Part shown: piece by piece, positions 1-11,912 of the stretch
Layout: every line of letters begins with the position of its first letter
How positions within the stretch are numbered: the first letter of the stretch is position 1
Origin: Hypericum androsaemum
Taxonomy: Eukaryota; Streptophyta; Magnoliopsida; Malpighiales; Hypericaceae
DNA: 64,000 nucleotides
NCBI GenBank assembly: GCA_963995505.1
Contig: OZ023193.1
Span: forward strand, 4,486,521 to 4,550,520
Reading direction: 5' to 3'
Made by a program: the position numbers and the translations under genes
Notes under the pieces: model-generated
Databases searched by the model: none
Told to the model about the DNA's origin: nothing
The model's input: the letters and a program-made list of their open reading frames with translations, nothing else

Positions 1-119
1 AGTAGCAGTCCTTGTTACCTGCACAAGCTGCTCCTATGACTCACGAATCTGTTCAAGAATCTAGCACTTTTGCTGCTCAGGGGGCTGGTAATTATAAGAG
101 GAATTAGAATCCCAGTTGG

Positions 120-3100
120 AACTCGAATGATAAGAAGCCTCAATGCACTTTTTGCAACCTCTTTGGTCACACTGTTGATAAGTGCTATAAGAAACATGGT
201 TACCCACCTGGTTTTAAGTTTAGATCTCCCACTCGAGATCTAGGGTATCAAGCTAACCCACGGATGGCCAATGTGACAACTCCTAATTCTCGACAAGGTA
301 CAACTGATATTTCTCAGGAACTCTCTAAGTTGTGTTTGAGTGCAGAGCAATGTTCTAGCCTCATGTCCATCCTACAACAATCCACCCTCTCCTCTGGTAA
401 TACCAAACCATCTCCAGGTAGTTCATTTAGTCACTCTCATCAGGTTCACTCCATCTCATCTATCATTCCCTCCACATCAGGTAGAGTTATCACTTCTCTT
501 ATAGGGTCCTTTTCTTCCTTTACTAATCAGACTTGGATTGTTGATAGTGGAGTCACAGATCATATTTGTTGTTCTCTTGATTTGTTTCTCGATTTTTAGA
601 TTTTAAGTGACACACATATCCTCTTACCCACAGGTTCTAGAGTACAGGCTAATCATATAGGAACTGTCCAACTTTCTAAATTTTTAATTCTCAGAAACGT
701 GCTTCATGTCCCTCATTTTACCTTCAATCTCTTGTCTATCAGTCAATTGCTCAAATCCTCTTCGTGTGTGGCTCACTTTACAGCTGATTCATGTTTTATC
801 CAGGACCTTACTACCCGAAAGATGATTGGTAAAGCTGATTTGACCAAGGGACTCTACCTTCTGCACACGGGACCATCAGAACACCCTAAAACCATGGCAA
901 GCCTTCAGCTTATTCATAATGATTTAGCACTATGGCATAGCAGGTTAGGACTCCTACCTACTTTAAAATTGCAGTCTATGAAACAGTTTGAACCAACCAT
1001 AGACACCTTAGTACCTATACCCTGTGAAGTCTGTCATTTAGCCAAACATAGGCGTCTTCCCTTTCCAATTAGTGAAACAACAGCAATGCAAAACTTTGAT
1101 CTTATTCACATTGACATTTGGGGCAAATATAGCATTCCCTCTTATGATGGCTATTCTTATTTTTTAACTATTGTTGATGATCACAGTCGAGCTTTATGGA
1201 CATATTTAATGTGAAACAAAGGTGAAGCACGCCATCTCATTGAACAATTTTGCATCATGATTGAAAGATAATTTTCTTGTAAAGTTAAGTACATTCGTAG
1301 TGACCAAGGAAAAGAGTTTTACATGACTGATTTCTTTGTTAAAACTGGCATTCGTCATGAACTTTCTTGTGTGCAAACTCCCCAACAAAATGGGCGAGTA
1401 GAAAGAAAATATCAGCATATTCTCAATGTAGCTAGATCAATCTGCATACAGGCACATTTACCTCTGGTTTTCTGGAGCGATTGTATTCTTCATGCTACAT
1501 ATCTCATTAATAGAGCACCGTCGACTATTTTAAAGCACAAAACTCCTTTTGAAGTTCTGCATAACCAGCCACCTAAACTGAGGCATATTAAGGTATTTGG
1601 TTGCCTATGTTATGCTTCAACTCTTGCTGCTGGGAGAACAAAATTTGAACCAAGATCTGCACCTTTTTTATTTCTTGGCAAATCTACCCAGATTAAGGGT
1701 TATAAACTTTACAATCTCTCCACACATGAAATTATTTTTTCAAGGGATGTCATCTTTTATGAGAATATTTTTCATTTTCAAAACCAACATGTTTATAACC
1801 AGACTACATTCCAACCATATTTGCCATCTGATCTTGTCCTTCCCTCTGCTAGTCCTATCACTGACTTATTAGTCGAGTTCCCTGACCCTCTCGATCAGAT
1901 TCCAGCCTCACCACATCACCTTCTACCATCTACACCTCCATCTGCAGAATTACCTTCCCCATTGCCTGCTCCACCTGTTGTTGAGGTTCCCGTCAGAAGG
2001 TCAGAGAGGACTCATAATCCTCCAGCCCGTTTAACAGATTACATCTATAATTCAGCTATTCATACCAACTCATCATCCGGACAAGTCGATCTTCTTTATC
2101 CTCTTACATCTTTTTTCTGTCTTGATCATTTTTCTGCTGCTCATAGATCTTTTTCCTTAAGTGTCCTTGCTGCCTTAGAACCAAAAACCTACACTGAAGC
2201 CATTAAGCATGATTGTTGGACTAAAGCCATGGCAGATGAACTTGATGCTCTACATTCAAACCAAACTTGGGAACTAGTACCATTACCTGCAGGGAAGAAG
2301 GCAGTTAAATGTAAGTGGGTGTTCAAAGTAAAGCATAATGCAGATGGGACAGTAGAGAGACATAAAGCCAGGCTGGTCGCCAAAGGCTATACACAGGCTC
2401 TTGGCATTGATTTTTTGGATACTTTCTCACCAGTGGCCAAGTTAACCACTGTGCGAACTCTCCTTGCCCTTGCTGCTCAGAATCACTGGCATATGCACCA
2501 ACTTGATGTTAATAATGCCTTTTTGAATGGTGATTTATTAGAGGAGGTATATATGGAACCTCCTCCTGAAACAAGCCAGTCGTCAATGGTTTGCAAAGCT
2601 GACTTCACTCCTACTCACTTTTGGTTTTCGTCAGTCTTCCTCAGATCACTCTCTCTTCACCAAGGGTGAAGATTCTCAATTCACCATTCTTCTTGTATAT
2701 GTTGATGATATCGTGTTGGCTGGAGCTGATATCTCTGCAATTGATGCTATCAAGATTTTTCTACACCAAAACTTGAAGATTAAAGACCTTGGTCATCTTA
2801 AATATTTCCTTGGATTAGAGATTGCTCAAAATTCCTCTGGTTTGCATGTCTGTCAACAAAAATATACCCTTGAGCTTCTCCGTGATTTTGGTTTTCTGGG
2901 ATGTAAACCAGTTACTACTCCTGCAGAAGTGAACCTCAAGCTTGAACCTACTTCAGGAGTTCCATTAGATGATGGACCAATTCTCGACGATGATGATGAT
3001 TGGGACCTTGATCCAGATGAGGTGATCACGTCCTCCACCTACAGACGTCTTATTGGCTATCTCATTTACCTCACCAACACTCGTCCAGACATCACTTATG

Positions 3101-3723
3101 CTGTGCAACAGCTGAGTCAATTCCTTTCTTGTCCTACTGATGCCCATATCAAGGCGGCTCATCGCGTCCTTAAGTATCTCAAAGGTTGTCCCGATGCAGG
3201 CCTCTTCTACTCTGCAACGTCTAATTCTCAACTTAAAGCCTATCGTGACAGTGATTATGCTGGTTGTCCTACATGTCGCAGATCACTCACGGGTTTCTCT
3301 GTGTTCTTGGGTGACTCCCTTATTTCTTGGCATTGCAAGAAGTAAGATACCATGTCTTGCTCGTCTTCGGAGGCAGAGTACCGCTCCATGGCCTCTGTCA
3401 CAAAAGAAATTCAGTGGTTACGTTACATACTTGATGATTTTCGAGTGCCCAACACAGGTCCTGCCTTGTTGTTTTGCGACAATCAAAGCGCCATCTACAT
3501 TGCCAAAAACCCGGTATTTCACGAGCGCACTAAGCACATTGAAGTGGACTGCCATGTTGTTCGAGAGAAGATTCAACGTGGGCTTCTAAAGACATTCCAT
3601 GTCCCCACCGATCTTCAGCTCGCAGATGTATTCACAAAGGGGTTGTCGTCCTCTCGCCATCAAGAACTTATTCTCAAGCTTGGAATGTGTGATCCCCACA
3701 TTCCAGCTTGTGGGGGGTATTAA
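120..3723 (+). pseudogene. copia gag-pol polyprotein remnant
   Basis: Gag ends with a CX2CX4HX4C zinc knuckle starting near 144. The protease active-site motif WIVDSG lies near 535-552. The integrase HHCC zinc region spans about 920-1050, the first catalytic Asp follows in the LIHIDIWG segment, and the DDE glutamate sits in PQQNGRVERK near 1380-1410. Reverse transcriptase begins near 2210 (KWVFKVK, then LDVNNAFLNGDL) and its catalytic YVDD is at about 2700-2711. RNase H carries SSSEAEYRSMA (about 3361-3395) and ends in ADVFTKGL. In-frame stops are at 597-599, 1212-1214, 1269-1271 and 3343-3345. Between about 2590 and 2640 a deletion removes the stretch before YVDD and shifts frame. This is a dead copy; the breaks are described only. 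Confidence 0.93.
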
Positions 3724-4115
3724 GCCTATTTGGACCACCTCTCACGGGCTCAACGTCAAATGGGCCTCAAGGCTGTCCTGGGAAAAGATCGCTACGTGAA
3801 AACAAAGGTAAAAATATGGTGGACCCCACCACAATCGCCTGCTTACTAATTGGGAGCATATGGGTCCCACTAGCATATCACAAGGAATATGCCAGGAAGT
3901 TATTAGCCAGCTCATAATATTATTTATTCTTTTTTTCCCTTTTGCTTACACATGTATAGTTTTGGTTATATATTTTGTACGCTTGTACAGAGAAAGTAAG
4001 TAAGAGAAAATGAGGATAATTTTTCCTCCCAACTGGGTCTTCTTCTTCCTTGCATGCTTACTCTCTTTTCACCATTAAACCTTGATCCAAAGCTTCGATT
4101 CTCCAAATATTGACA
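3718..4115 (+). repeat. 3' LTR of the copia element
   Basis: The LTR starts directly after a G-rich polypurine tract (GTGGGGGG, ending 3717) and ends with CA at 4114-4115, giving about 398 bp. It starts TATTAAG rather than the usual TGTT, probably by mutation of the terminal TG. A TATA-like stretch (TTATATATTTTG) lies near 3966-3977, as expected for the LTR promoter. The 5-bp target duplication cannot be checked because the 5' flank is outside the window. Confidence 0.75.
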
Positions 4116-6332
4116 ATATGTGAGTTTTATTTATATATATAATAGCTAGAGACGAGTCAAATGAAGTCAACCTCGCAAGCCCGAGAAATGGGAAAAGCAA
4201 TGGTCAGGGACTCGGTGAGTGCAGGGGGCCTGCATGGAACCACTCAGAGGAGAATGCGACGGCCGTGGCCGCGGCCAGCCTGAACAGGCCTCTCCTAGCT
4301 GAATCGACTATGCCCTCCCTTCGACCTTCGGATCGGGAGATAGGCTCCGTTTGGACCATCGAATTTGGCGGTAGGGGAGAGAGAGTGATGCAGCGGTTGG
4401 TGCGGCGGCCCCCGGAGAATCGCCGGCGATAGAAGAGAGGCGAGATTCCTTGAACAACTTCCCGATCCTATGTGTGTTTGTGCGTTGATGTTGGGTATGA
4501 GGGAGATGGCCTCGAGGAGGTCAATGGAGGGAGGGAGGTGGATTGCAAGGAGTTGAAGGAGGGAGGAGGTGGTGGGCGAGAGAGGGAGAGATTGTAGGTG
4601 GGGCATCTGATTTTGGGGTTTGAGTTTTTTAATTAAGGTTTTGTAATTTTGTCACATCATCGCCACTTAGGATCAAAAAATACGACGTGGAGATAATGTG
4701 GCACTGATGTGTATGGTTTGGTTGGAAAGTTAACTCTGGTTAAAAATTTGTCACTAATGATGCCACTTTCGGAAACTTCCACCACCTAAAAAAAAATTAA
4801 ACCACAGAGTACTAAGGTAAAAAAAGTATGAAACTACAAGGTACTTTAGTGAACTTTTCTCTTATTTTTTATGTGCTCACGTTTTGCTTCCGATGATTGA
4901 TTGATTATCCACGCACAGGGCCTTGCTGCCAATTAGTTAATTAAGCATACTCCTTGCACATCTGTTTGAGAGATTTCTAGAGAACGGTTCAACAATCAGT
5001 CCACTTTCATCGAGTTTTAACAAAGTTGAGGGTACAACTTAGGATGAGGGTAATACCCCAAACTCTTATTTTAGATTAAAGTTAAATTGCGATTTTTTTA
5101 CTTTGGAGTTTTATATTAGAGTTAAAACTGGTGTTAGTTAGTTAAAGAATTTTAAAATACAAAAATAGTAATATATCAAAACGCCAAAATATTATACTTT
5201 GACAAATGCCCAAAATCAATTCTCGACGTGTCGATGCAATGGTATACCAAAAAGCAAACAGATTTTTGTATGTCATTAGCCAACTAGTAGACTCTAGCTT
5301 ATCGATCTAGTGTAGACTCTAGCTTATCTTGTCTTGATGATGAATGAAAGTAATATGTTTCCCTATATAAAAAAAGGAAAAAAAATGTCTACAACGATTC
5401 AATTGATCAGTGTAAGGGATCTCGTGACAGCAATACATCAACCAGTAAGAATGTTATTTTAGTTTAATCAAGAAAATTGAGTTATTAGTAACACAACAAT
5501 ATTAGGAGAATCTTATTTCTTTTTAAAAATTTTATCCCGTTCGAGCTACATTAGCCGGTATAGTAATTTGGTATACTTTAAAGATACCGAACGGAACCAA
5601 ATATTGCTCACACTACACATTTTTGTCTACTTATTGACTTGCATTTGCTCTATTTGGCTCCTGGTATTTATATGTACCCAAATAGTTTTCTTCTTTGGCC
5701 CGCTCATGTTTTGCTTCCGATTATTGATTAATCATGGCGTTTAAGTGGTGGTATCATTTATCCACTTTAAAACCGGTCCACTTTCAAGAAATAGTATATT
5801 ATGATTTAGTATATTTGATCGTAAATTTTTAAAATTATGATTTTTTTATGGAGTATATATATAAAACCTAGGCAGAGGCCCAAAATCAAAATTTCAAAGT
5901 GTCGATGTAATGCTATGGTATTCCAGAAGAATCAGATCCAAACATGTGAAATCTAAATTTCGTATCATCCGAATTAATTTCTATTAATATTCTTGTCTTT
6001 CACGCTAGCCACGCTATAGAATAAGAAATGATACCCATTTCGTTTTCAAATTGGTCAAATTCCCCAGTAACCAAATCCAATTTTATACTGAAAAGTAAAC
6101 AAAAGGAGTCACCTTTCATTTAGTATAATTCATGTATTTAGTATAATAATAATAATTGGGAAAAAGACATCTTGTATTTTTTTGACCAGCAGCTGCCTAG
6201 CCGCCCGCCTAGGGTGGCCCAATGTTCAGCCACGCACCTATATAATACAATCCCGATAATAGGGTAGGACCCACAACGCATAATCCATACTACCCACTCA
6301 GAATCCTCCACGTGTCCTCCCCTCGCCCCTCA
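4116..6332. other. AT-rich intergenic repeat debris
   Basis: No convincing gene. 4200-4620 is GC-richer and holds a 103-codon minus-strand frame (4295-4606) with no recognisable domain. At 4620-4870 there is a stretch resembling a transposon terminal region, but its partner end was not found. Segments near 4870-5290 and 5697-5960 are degenerate copies of one another (shared phrases TTTTGCTTCCGAT and GTGTCGATG, and a CAATG...GGTAT...CAGA pattern), suggesting an old tandem duplication. Around 5285-5330 a short direct repeat (TAGACTCTAGCTTATC) occurs twice. Confidence 0.5.
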
Positions 6333-6341
6333 CTCCATGGA

Positions 6342-7460
6342 GGGGATTTTTTCTAAAATGGGTAAAAAACATACATATTTTTCCTAAATAGGCAAAAAGT
6401 TATATATATTCCCAAAATAAGTTGAAATATTATTTAATATTAAAAAATATTGAAGGAGGCGCCAACTTGGTTGGCGCCTCCAAATAATTTTTTTTAGATT
6501 AAAAAAAATTTGTCATACAATAAAATTGATTTTGTTACAAATTATGGGTAAACTTGATTCAATTCGTAAATTTATCCTAATACTTTGATCTGAATTTATC
6601 AAAATATACGGATAAACTTGATTCAATTCGTAAATTTATCCCAATACTTTGATCTGGATATATCAAATATACTTATATTTTTACTTACAATAGGGTAAAA
6701 AAAATTTGGAGTGGAGGCGCCAAACAACCAGGGCGCCTCCTTTAATTTTTTTTGGAATTTTTTTAAGGACTTTTTTAAACAGAGTTTACCCTAAGAATTA
6801 ACTTAAAAATTAAATTTCAAGATAGTGACCTATCTTCGGGTTAAAAGAGCTCTATGTTTATTTGAATAATAATCTTATTCGGATATGGATTACATTTAAT
6901 TTTCTATTTATTGTAACATTCGCTAAAAATAAATCTACATAAACTAATTAAAAAACTCCAAAAAAAATTAAAGGAGGCGCCCTGGTTGTTGGCGCCTCCA
7001 CTTCAATTTTTTTTCCTTTTAAGTAAAAATATAAGTATATTTTGATAGATTCAGATCAAAGTATTGGAATAAATTTACGAATTGAATAAAGTTTATCCGT
7101 ATATTTTGATAAATTCAGATCAAAGTATTTGGATAAATTTACGAATTTAATCAAATTTATCCATAATTTGTAACAAAATCAATTTTATTATATGACAAAT
7201 TTTTTTTGAATCGAAAAAAATAATATTTGGAGGCGCCAACTTGTTGGGTCCTTTATATATATATATATATTCCAAACTTTCTCTGACATGTGCAGCGTTC
7301 CCACTGGAGGCGCCAACTTGTTGGGACGCCAACTTGTTGGGGCGCCTCCTTCAGTATTTTTTAATATTAAATAATATTTCAACCTATTTTGGGAATATAT
7401 ATAACTTTTTACCTATTTGGAGAATATATATATATTTTTTACCCATTTTAAAAAAAATCC
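6342..7460. mobile_element. Fold-back Mutator-like element, 1.1 kb, with 9-bp TSD
   Basis: Almost the whole element is one inverted repeat. Left arm 6342 to about 6765 pairs with right arm about 6949 to 7460 around a central loop of roughly 180 bp. The flanks carry the direct repeat CTCCATGGA at 6333-6341 and 7461-7469. A 9-bp target duplication with long terminal repeats is the Mutator superfamily signature. The word extends to a 10-bp palindrome, so the exact boundary is ambiguous by one base. Each arm contains smaller GGAGGCGCC hairpins. Subterminal DNA is built of ACCTATTT-plus-AT-rich units. The right arm carries an extra piece of about 70-90 bp near 7255-7325. No transposase is encoded, so it is non-autonomous. 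Confidence 0.85.
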
Positions 7461-7470
7461 CTCCATGGAG

Positions 7471-7861
7471 ACATGGCCAAACGTAACTACTTCAACAACC
7501 TGTCCGAACTCCAAAACCAGACACAGAAGAGAGCTTCCCTTCCCACCTTCTATTCCCCATCTTCCTAGAAGAAACATCTTCTCTCTCTTGCTCTCTGAAA
7601 GCGAAATTTCGAATATTTAAAATCGAGTATTGTCTCGTCACCAGAAACGAAGTTTGTCTGGGCGTTACAGCCACAAATAACCCGAATCCTGACACTAGAA
7701 TTAAATGGCGTTACACATAAAATGAATAACCCCAATTATTTATTTCTTTCGTGTAATCAAAAGAAGAACCCATTACAATAAGAGAAGGAAAGATTCCAAC
7801 TTTACCGGTACCCATTAATCCCCTTCAAGTGCTGAGCTTGGAACGCTAAGGATTCTAACGA
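7471..7861 (+). promoter_or_regulatory. PDAT 5' flank and presumed 5' UTR
   Basis: This 391-bp stretch lies between the fold-back element and the PDAT start codon. A pyrimidine-rich part (CTCTCTCTTGCTCTCTG near 7580-7597) is typical of plant 5' UTRs. I see no confident TATA box, so the transcription start is not assigned. The element upstream means any promoter DNA beyond about 390 bp has been displaced or replaced by inverted-repeat DNA. Confidence 0.45.
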
Positions 7862-10800
7862 ATGGCTCTAATCCGGAGGAGGAAGCCTCCCACTGAGGAG
7901 CCGCCGAAAGAGGAAATTGCGGAAGAGGAAATTGATAAGAGCAATGGGAAGGAGAAGGGGACGAAGAAGAAGAAGGGAGGAGCGAGGTGGTCGTGTTTGG
8001 ACAACTGCTGTTGGCTTGTGGGGTGCATATGCGTGACGTGGTGGGCCCTACTGTTCATGTACAACGCCATGCCGGCCTCGTTCCCGCAGTACGTGACGGA
8101 GGCGATCACGGGGCCCGCGCCGGACCCGCCAGGTGTCAAGCTCAGGAAGGAGGGGCTCAGGGCCAAGCACCCCGTGGTGTTCGTCCCCGGGATTGTCACC
8201 GCCGGGCTGGAGCTATGGGAAGGGCACCAGTGCGCTGATGGCCTCTTCAGGAAGCGGCTCTGGGGTGGCACCTTTGGTGAGATCTATAAGAGGTAATAAA
8301 AAGCTCAGGGTTTGGTCCTTTTTTGGGTTGGTGCAAAACTCGTCGGTCGGTGGATCTTCCACGCTTGTAAACAACAATTCCACCGCACTCGCAACTACTA
8401 GCGATGTGGTAATCCCAACAGTTGCCATCTCAGATTGAAACTCAAACTCGAGTTGCTATTAGAATTTGGCATGTCTAGCTGTTTGTATCAGACACCGTTT
8501 AGTACTGACCGTTTCCTGAATGGATTGGTACTTAATCAGTTGCATTTACATTGGTTTGTTTGGTGGCAGACCTCTCTGCTGGGTAGAACATATGTCACTG
8601 GACAATGAAAGTGGACTAGACCCTCCTGGTATAAGAGTCAGGCCGGTCAGCGGACTTGTGGCTGCCGATTACTTCGCTCCTGGATATTTCGTGTGGGCGG
8701 TCCTGATCGCTAACTTGGCTCGTATCGGATACGAGGAGAAGACGATGTATATGGCCTCCTATGATTGGAGACTCTCATTTCAGAACACTGAGGTTTCGCT
8801 TGATCCTTCAGCTTTCGGGGATCTTCTTCTTGTATCAGTATTGGTAATGCATTCCAAATTTCTTTCGAACAGGTTCGTGACCAAACAATGAGCCGCATCA
8901 AGAGTACGATAGAACTTATGGTCGCTACGAATGGAGGGAACAGAGCAGTTATTGTGCCACATTCTATGGGTGTTATTTACTTTCTTCATTTCATGAAGTG
9001 GGTCGAGGCACCGGCTCCAATTGGTGGTGGAGGTGGCCCGGACTGGTGCTCGAAGCATATCAAAGCGATCATGAACATTGGTGGGCCTTTTCTGGGTGTT
9101 CCTAAAGCATTTGCCGGCCTCTTCTCTTCAGAGGCAAGGGATATCGCTGTTGCCAGGTAGTTTGTTAATCTCATGTTGCCCATGAACGTTGATCCTCGAA
9201 TCTCTAGTCCGGATTTCTACGAGATGGGGAGATCTGTATATACTTACTTCTATGTAATGGTCGTGTGCATCAACTTGTGTGCCAATTTTAATCACCATTC
9301 TTGTAATGGCTACATGTTTCATGCCTGCACAAAGTCACAAACATTAGATAATTTAAGGAATCTGTCAAACTTGCAGGGCCATAGCTCCAGGGTTCTTGGA
9401 CAATGACATTTTTGGCTTTCAGACGCTGGAGCATGCTATGAGGATGTCTCGTACGTGGGACTCGACTATGTCGATGATTCCGAGAGGTGGTAAGACTATC
9501 TGGGGTGATCTAGAAAGGTCACCTGAGGATGGTCATGCCCCATGTAAGAGCAGGGGAAAGAAAAATGAAACCCAGGAAGAAAACATCAACAACGAAAATG
9601 AGAATTCTAAAAAAAAGGTCGTCAAGTATGGCAGGATGGTTTCATTTGGTAAAGATGTGGCGGAAGCTTGTGCGTCTGACATTGAGAGGATAGAGTTTCG
9701 AGTAAGTTCTTTCCATGTATCTCGTTTTCTATTCCTCTGCATAATTGCTTCCATTGTGTGCTTTCTGATTCTATCGGGTGTGTTCTACTCGTGTTCGTAT
9801 TCGTCAACTCCTTTCTGCATGCACTCCATTCCCTCCTGATTGATTCGCCCAGGATGCATTGCTGTTCTTGGATATTCTCTCTATTTTGGTGCATTTCCTT
9901 CTGAGTACACGAGTTCTGAAAGTTTGGTATTGATATTCTCTTGGCTGTCTCAATGCTTAGAGTGCTGTAAAAGGCCAAAGCATCGCAAACACGACCTGCA
10001 GAGATGTGTGGACAGAGTACCATGATATGGGGATTGGGGGGATCAAGGCTGTAGCAGAATACAAGGCGTTTACTGCTGAATCTATTGTCGATCTTCTCAA
10101 TTTTGTCGCCCCCAAAATGATGAAACGCGGCAGTGCTCATTACTCTTATGGAATTGCCGATGATTTGGATGATCCGAAATACGAGCACTACAAGTACTGG
10201 TCGAACCCCTTGGAGACAAAGTGAGAATCTCCTTTCCCAGTTGCTCTTATATAGACATGTTTAAGTAGGCATGGAAGTAATGAACATGTAGATCTATGAT
10301 AGTATTGGGCTACTGGGTCCCCCGTGCTTGCTGGTTTCCGAAGCTCATCTGCAATGTTGAATGACATGATTGAAATATGATACTTTTAAGCATCAGCTGC
10401 TGTAACTGTGGAAGTCCTGGCTAGAATTATATATGGCTTGATGCAACTCGCTTGTTCTTATTACGAGGTTATGGGTTGTTCCCCCTCCTCCTCCTCATGT
10501 TCTGCAGAACATCCTAACTGTTTCTCCGTCTATTCAATACTTGCAGGTTACCTAATGCTCCAGAGATGGAAATTTTCTCGTTGTATGGGGTTGGCATACC
10601 AACCGAAAGAGCTTACGTATACCGGATGTCTCCTTCAGTTGAATGCCACATTCCATTTCAGATTGATTCGTCAGCTCAAGGGGAAGATGGTGATAGTTGT
10701 CTTAAAGATGGAGTCTTCATGGTTGACGGGGATGAGACTGTCCCTCTTATAAGTTCAGGCTACATGTGTGCTAAAGGGTGGCGTGGAAAGACGAGATTTA

Positions 10801-11030
10801 ACCCTTCAGGAAGTCGCACGTATATTAGGGAGTATAGTCATTCTCCTCCAGCTAATCTGCTGGAGGGCCGAGGCACCCAAAGTGGCGCCCATGTCGATAT
10901 AATGGGAAACTTCGGACTCATCGAGGATGTCATGAGAGTGGCTGCTGGAGCAACAGGCGAAGAGTTGGGAGGTGATCAAGTTTATTCAGAGATCCTCAAG
11001 TGGTCTGAGAACATCAAATTGAAGCTTTAA
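7862..11030 (+). CDS. PDAT1: Phospholipid:diacylglycerol acyltransferase 1 (PDAT1-type)
   Basis: Transfers an acyl chain from the sn-2 position of a phospholipid to diacylglycerol, making triacylglycerol at the ER without acyl-CoA. Six exons: 7862-8292, 8570-8792, 8873-9156, 9377-9701, 9961-10220, 10547-11030. All joins are GT-AG and phase-consistent, giving 668 residues, close to Arabidopsis PDAT1 as I recall it (about 671). A Lys/Glu-rich cytosolic N-terminus precedes one membrane segment (residues about 49-69). The LCAT-type alpha/beta-hydrolase domain follows, with Ser249 in PHSMG, an Asp in DGDETVP (about 568-570) and His623 in SGAHVD as the likely triad. The lid region CADGLFRKRLWGG is intact. 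The variable, charged insert (exon 4, residues about 370-400) is where the family usually diverges. It appears intact and functional. Confidence 0.97.
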
Positions 11031-11912
11031 GTGGTTGTGGTATGTAATTCCTTCTGCTGGCTTACCGATATCTATTTTAGTGCTAAACACAATGGAAAAG
11101 GAATGTTAGACCTAAGAAGTCTTGGGGTGACCTTTATTTTTTCTCTATCTAGACTTGCTTCATCTGATACCAAAAGACTATCTGATAAGTAGCTTGGTTC
11201 CTCAGGAGAATTCAGCGGAAAGACATGTACTCATGCTCGTTGAGCATTCGACACGGTACTGATGGATACCACAGCTTGATAGCTGGAGAGAGTATGATCA
11301 TTTGTGCTTACTTCTGTCCAAACTTTTGCCCCAAAGGGTGGCATGTATGTGAGGGGTTGGTGTGGAGTTAACGGAAAGTGCATTTCGAAAAGCTGAAAGC
11401 AATACAAGAAGCTGTGAGGGGGTTGGTGTGGAGTTAGCTGCAAAATTGTTGTTTTCATTAATTCATTGTAACTTGTACCTTCGAGCAGTTGACATAACGG
11501 GCCAAAGGAACTTTGCCTTTTCAGCGGGTATTTTTCAAGCTGTCAATCTCTGGCTAAGTCAACCAGTACGCTTTGTTCCTTGTGAATAATTCTATAATTT
11601 GATGGTTTCTTTGTGAATGTGACTTGCATTGTGTGAATAAAAATGGATATCAGTCAGACCATTATAAGTAGTTTCATGCTTCAGGCTGAAGAAATGGTTA
11701 TACAACATTATAACAAATTGGAAACTAGCCAGGAGCATTATGCCACTTACTTATCTGTTGGCTTTAGCTCCTTGTATATTGTAACTGTGAGGAAATAGAA
11801 TTCCCCTTGGCCATTCTATACCCGACGACCCTCGCTTTCTCTGCTCATCGTAACATAGAATGTACTTCTGGCATGCCAGAGTAAGATAGATATCAAATTC
11901 TAAGTTTATGGA
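11031..11912. other. Convergent intergenic region between PDAT and PPR genes
   Basis: Holds the 3' UTRs of two tail-to-tail genes. An AATAAA-like word near 11635-11642 (GTGAATAAAAATGG) could serve PDAT polyadenylation. A direct repeat (GTGAGGGGTTGGTGTGGAGTT, with one extra G in the second copy) occurs near 11350-11371 and 11415-11436. No further gene seen. Confidence 0.55.

Larger units (their letters stand above)
1..4115 (+). mobile_element. Ty1/copia LTR retrotransposon, 3' part, decayed
   Basis: The window opens inside the gag region of a copia element, so the 5' LTR and primer-binding site are not present. The order seen is gag zinc knuckle (about 144-185), protease, integrase, reverse transcriptase, RNase H, polypurine tract (3711-3717) and 3' LTR. 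Integrase before reverse transcriptase is the diagnostic copia order. The coding frame is interrupted by several stops and one internal deletion, so the copy cannot encode a full polyprotein. Lineage is uncertain; the zinc-knuckle context (CTFCNLFGHTVDKCYKKHGY) resembles Ale/Retrofit-type elements, but this is inference. Confidence 0.95.

Noticed and set aside
4295..4606. 103-codon minus-strand frame as a gene
   Set aside because: Low complexity and no domain; adjacent to transposon-like sequence. Kept only as a remark.
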